A DNA stretch of 64,000 nucleotides from the NCBI GenBank assembly GCA_963756025.1, contig CAVWMF010000001.1, forward strand, positions 62,001-126,000, read 5' to 3'. This document shows, one piece after another, positions 63,254-64,000 of this stretch; position 1 is the first letter of the stretch; each line of letters opens with the position of its first letter. This DNA is from Bog-473 sp963756025 (GTDB lineage: Bacteria > Actinomycetota > Acidimicrobiia > Acidimicrobiales > RAAP-2). The position numbers were made by a program, and so were the translations under genes. Under the pieces are notes generated by a model. The model searched no databases and was not told where the DNA came from. It saw only the letters and a list, made by a program, of their open reading frames with translations.

Positions 63254-64000
63254 GTGCTCGGTCTGGGCGACAGCGGCGGCATCGCGCTGTGGGTGAGCAT
63301 CCTGGTCACGCCGGTCCTCCTGCGGTGGTTGCGCTCGCAGGGCATCGGGCAACCCATCCGCAAGGACGGGCCGGCCAGTCACAGCGTCAAGGCCGGAACG
63401 CCGACCATGGGGGGAATCGCCATCGTCAGCGGCGTCGTGGTCGGGTATGTCATCGGCCACTTCGGTACCCAGGTCAGGTTCTCGCGGACGGGGTACCTGG
63501 CGGTCATGGCGGTCGTCCTCTTCGGCCTCATCGGCTTTCTGGACGACTGGATCAAGGTCCGTCATCAGCGGAGTCTCGGGTTGAACAAGCGGGCGAAATC
63601 CCTGGCCCAGGTGCTCTTCGCCGTGCTCTTCGCCGAGCTGGCCCTGCATTGGGCCCACACCTCGACGGCTCTGTCCTTCACCCGGATCACGGTGCCGGGC
63701 ATCGACCTGGGCCACGTGGGCTGGGTCGTCTTCGCCGTGCTGGTCATGGTCGGCACGTCGAACGCCGTCAACATCACCGACGGCGTCGATGGATTGGCGG
63801 CCGGCACCTCGACGTTCTGCTTCGCCGTATTGGCCATCATGGGTTACTGGATCTTCCGGCACCGGAGCATCTATCACGTGCTCCCGGCGTCGGCGATCGA
63901 CCTGGCGCTGGTCGCGGTGGCGCTGGCCGGCGCCTGCATCGGATTCCTCTGGTGGAATGCGGCGCCCGCGAAGATCTACATGGGGGACACCGGATCGTTG
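63254..64000 (+). CDS. mraY: phospho-N-acetylmuramoyl-pentapeptide-transferase MraY, 5' part (cut by window edge)
   Basis: The first 249 codons of mraY, which joins UDP-MurNAc-pentapeptide to undecaprenyl phosphate to make lipid I. Seen: KAGTPTMGGIAIV, the catalytic Asp pair GFLDDWIKVRHQRSLGLNKRAK, and NAVNITDGVDGLAAG. Several membrane helices are present and the frame is open at 64000. GTG 63254 lies 3 bases after the murE stop. Confidence 0.93.
   Translation, partial: MLGLGDSGGIALWVSILVTPVLLRWLRSQGIGQPIRKDGPASHSVKAGTPTMGGIAIVSGVVVGYVIGHFGTQVRFSRTGYLAVMAVVLFGLIGFLDDWIKVRHQRSLGLNKRAKSLAQVLFAVLFAELALHWAHTSTALSFTRITVPGIDLGHVGWVVFAVLVMVGTSNAVNITDGVDGLAAGTSTFCFAVLAIMGYWIFRHRSIYHVLPASAIDLALVAVALAGACIGFLWWNAAPAKIYMGDTGSL

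Overview
The window is a GC-rich, densely coded chromosomal segment of an actinobacterium. The evidence is the mraZ-rsmH-ftsL-ftsI-murE-mraY division cluster preceded by a DUF3040 gene, MurE with the meso-DAP signature DNPR, an F420-type PPOX protein, ergothioneine genes, many GTG starts, and many start codons that follow a TANNNT box directly, as in leaderless actinobacterial genes. A deep-branching group such as Acidimicrobiia is my best guess, but no rRNA is present to confirm it. I saw no tRNA, rRNA, CRISPR array, insertion sequence or prophage.

Layout. 0-2 kb: two secreted GH26-like glycosidase genes, head to head. 2-10 kb: an alpha/beta hydrolase, an acyl-CoA dehydrogenase and a peptide ABC importer whose permease and both ATPases are one polypeptide. 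10-15.5 kb: GMC oxidoreductase with its small subunit, rpiA, a cytochrome P450 and a haloalkane dehalogenase. 15.5-19 kb: an ABC-2 exporter diverging from a TrmO-like gene. 19-30.7 kb: small metabolic genes (SDRs, M20 peptidase, ArsC, nitroreductase, nitronate monooxygenase, PPOX), a MarR-MFS pair and a sulfatase-superfamily hydrolase. 30.7-41 kb: a membrane glycosyltransferase and lipid cluster (MptB-like, YfhO-like, Aur1-like PAP2, PMT-like) interrupted by egtB-egtD. 41-44 kb: a PadR-controlled DrrAB-type exporter with a His/Asp-rich PadR. 44-54 kb: msrA, a second nitronate monooxygenase, nhaA, an MFS exporter fused to a MarR domain, a BadF kinase diverging from a GH4 glucosidase, CapA and a tyrosine phosphatase. 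54-64 kb: DUF3040, ROK kinase, HNH nuclease, LplA-like protein, then the division and cell-wall operon, running off the window inside mraY.

Two themes stand out. First, promoters: at least a dozen genes have TANNNT 5-9 bases before the start codon with no ribosome binding site, and at two divergent gene pairs the two -10 boxes share their central TA (ANNNTANNNT). Second, apparent frameshifts: about twelve genes, including the housekeeping rsmH, are each split by single-base indels, often in G/C runs. I read these as probable sequence errors and give such genes as single spans, with the breaks noted.

Functionally the segment joins core cell-wall synthesis with an accessory load of drug and lipid exporters, oxidoreductases and envelope glycolipid enzymes, as expected of a soil or sediment organism.
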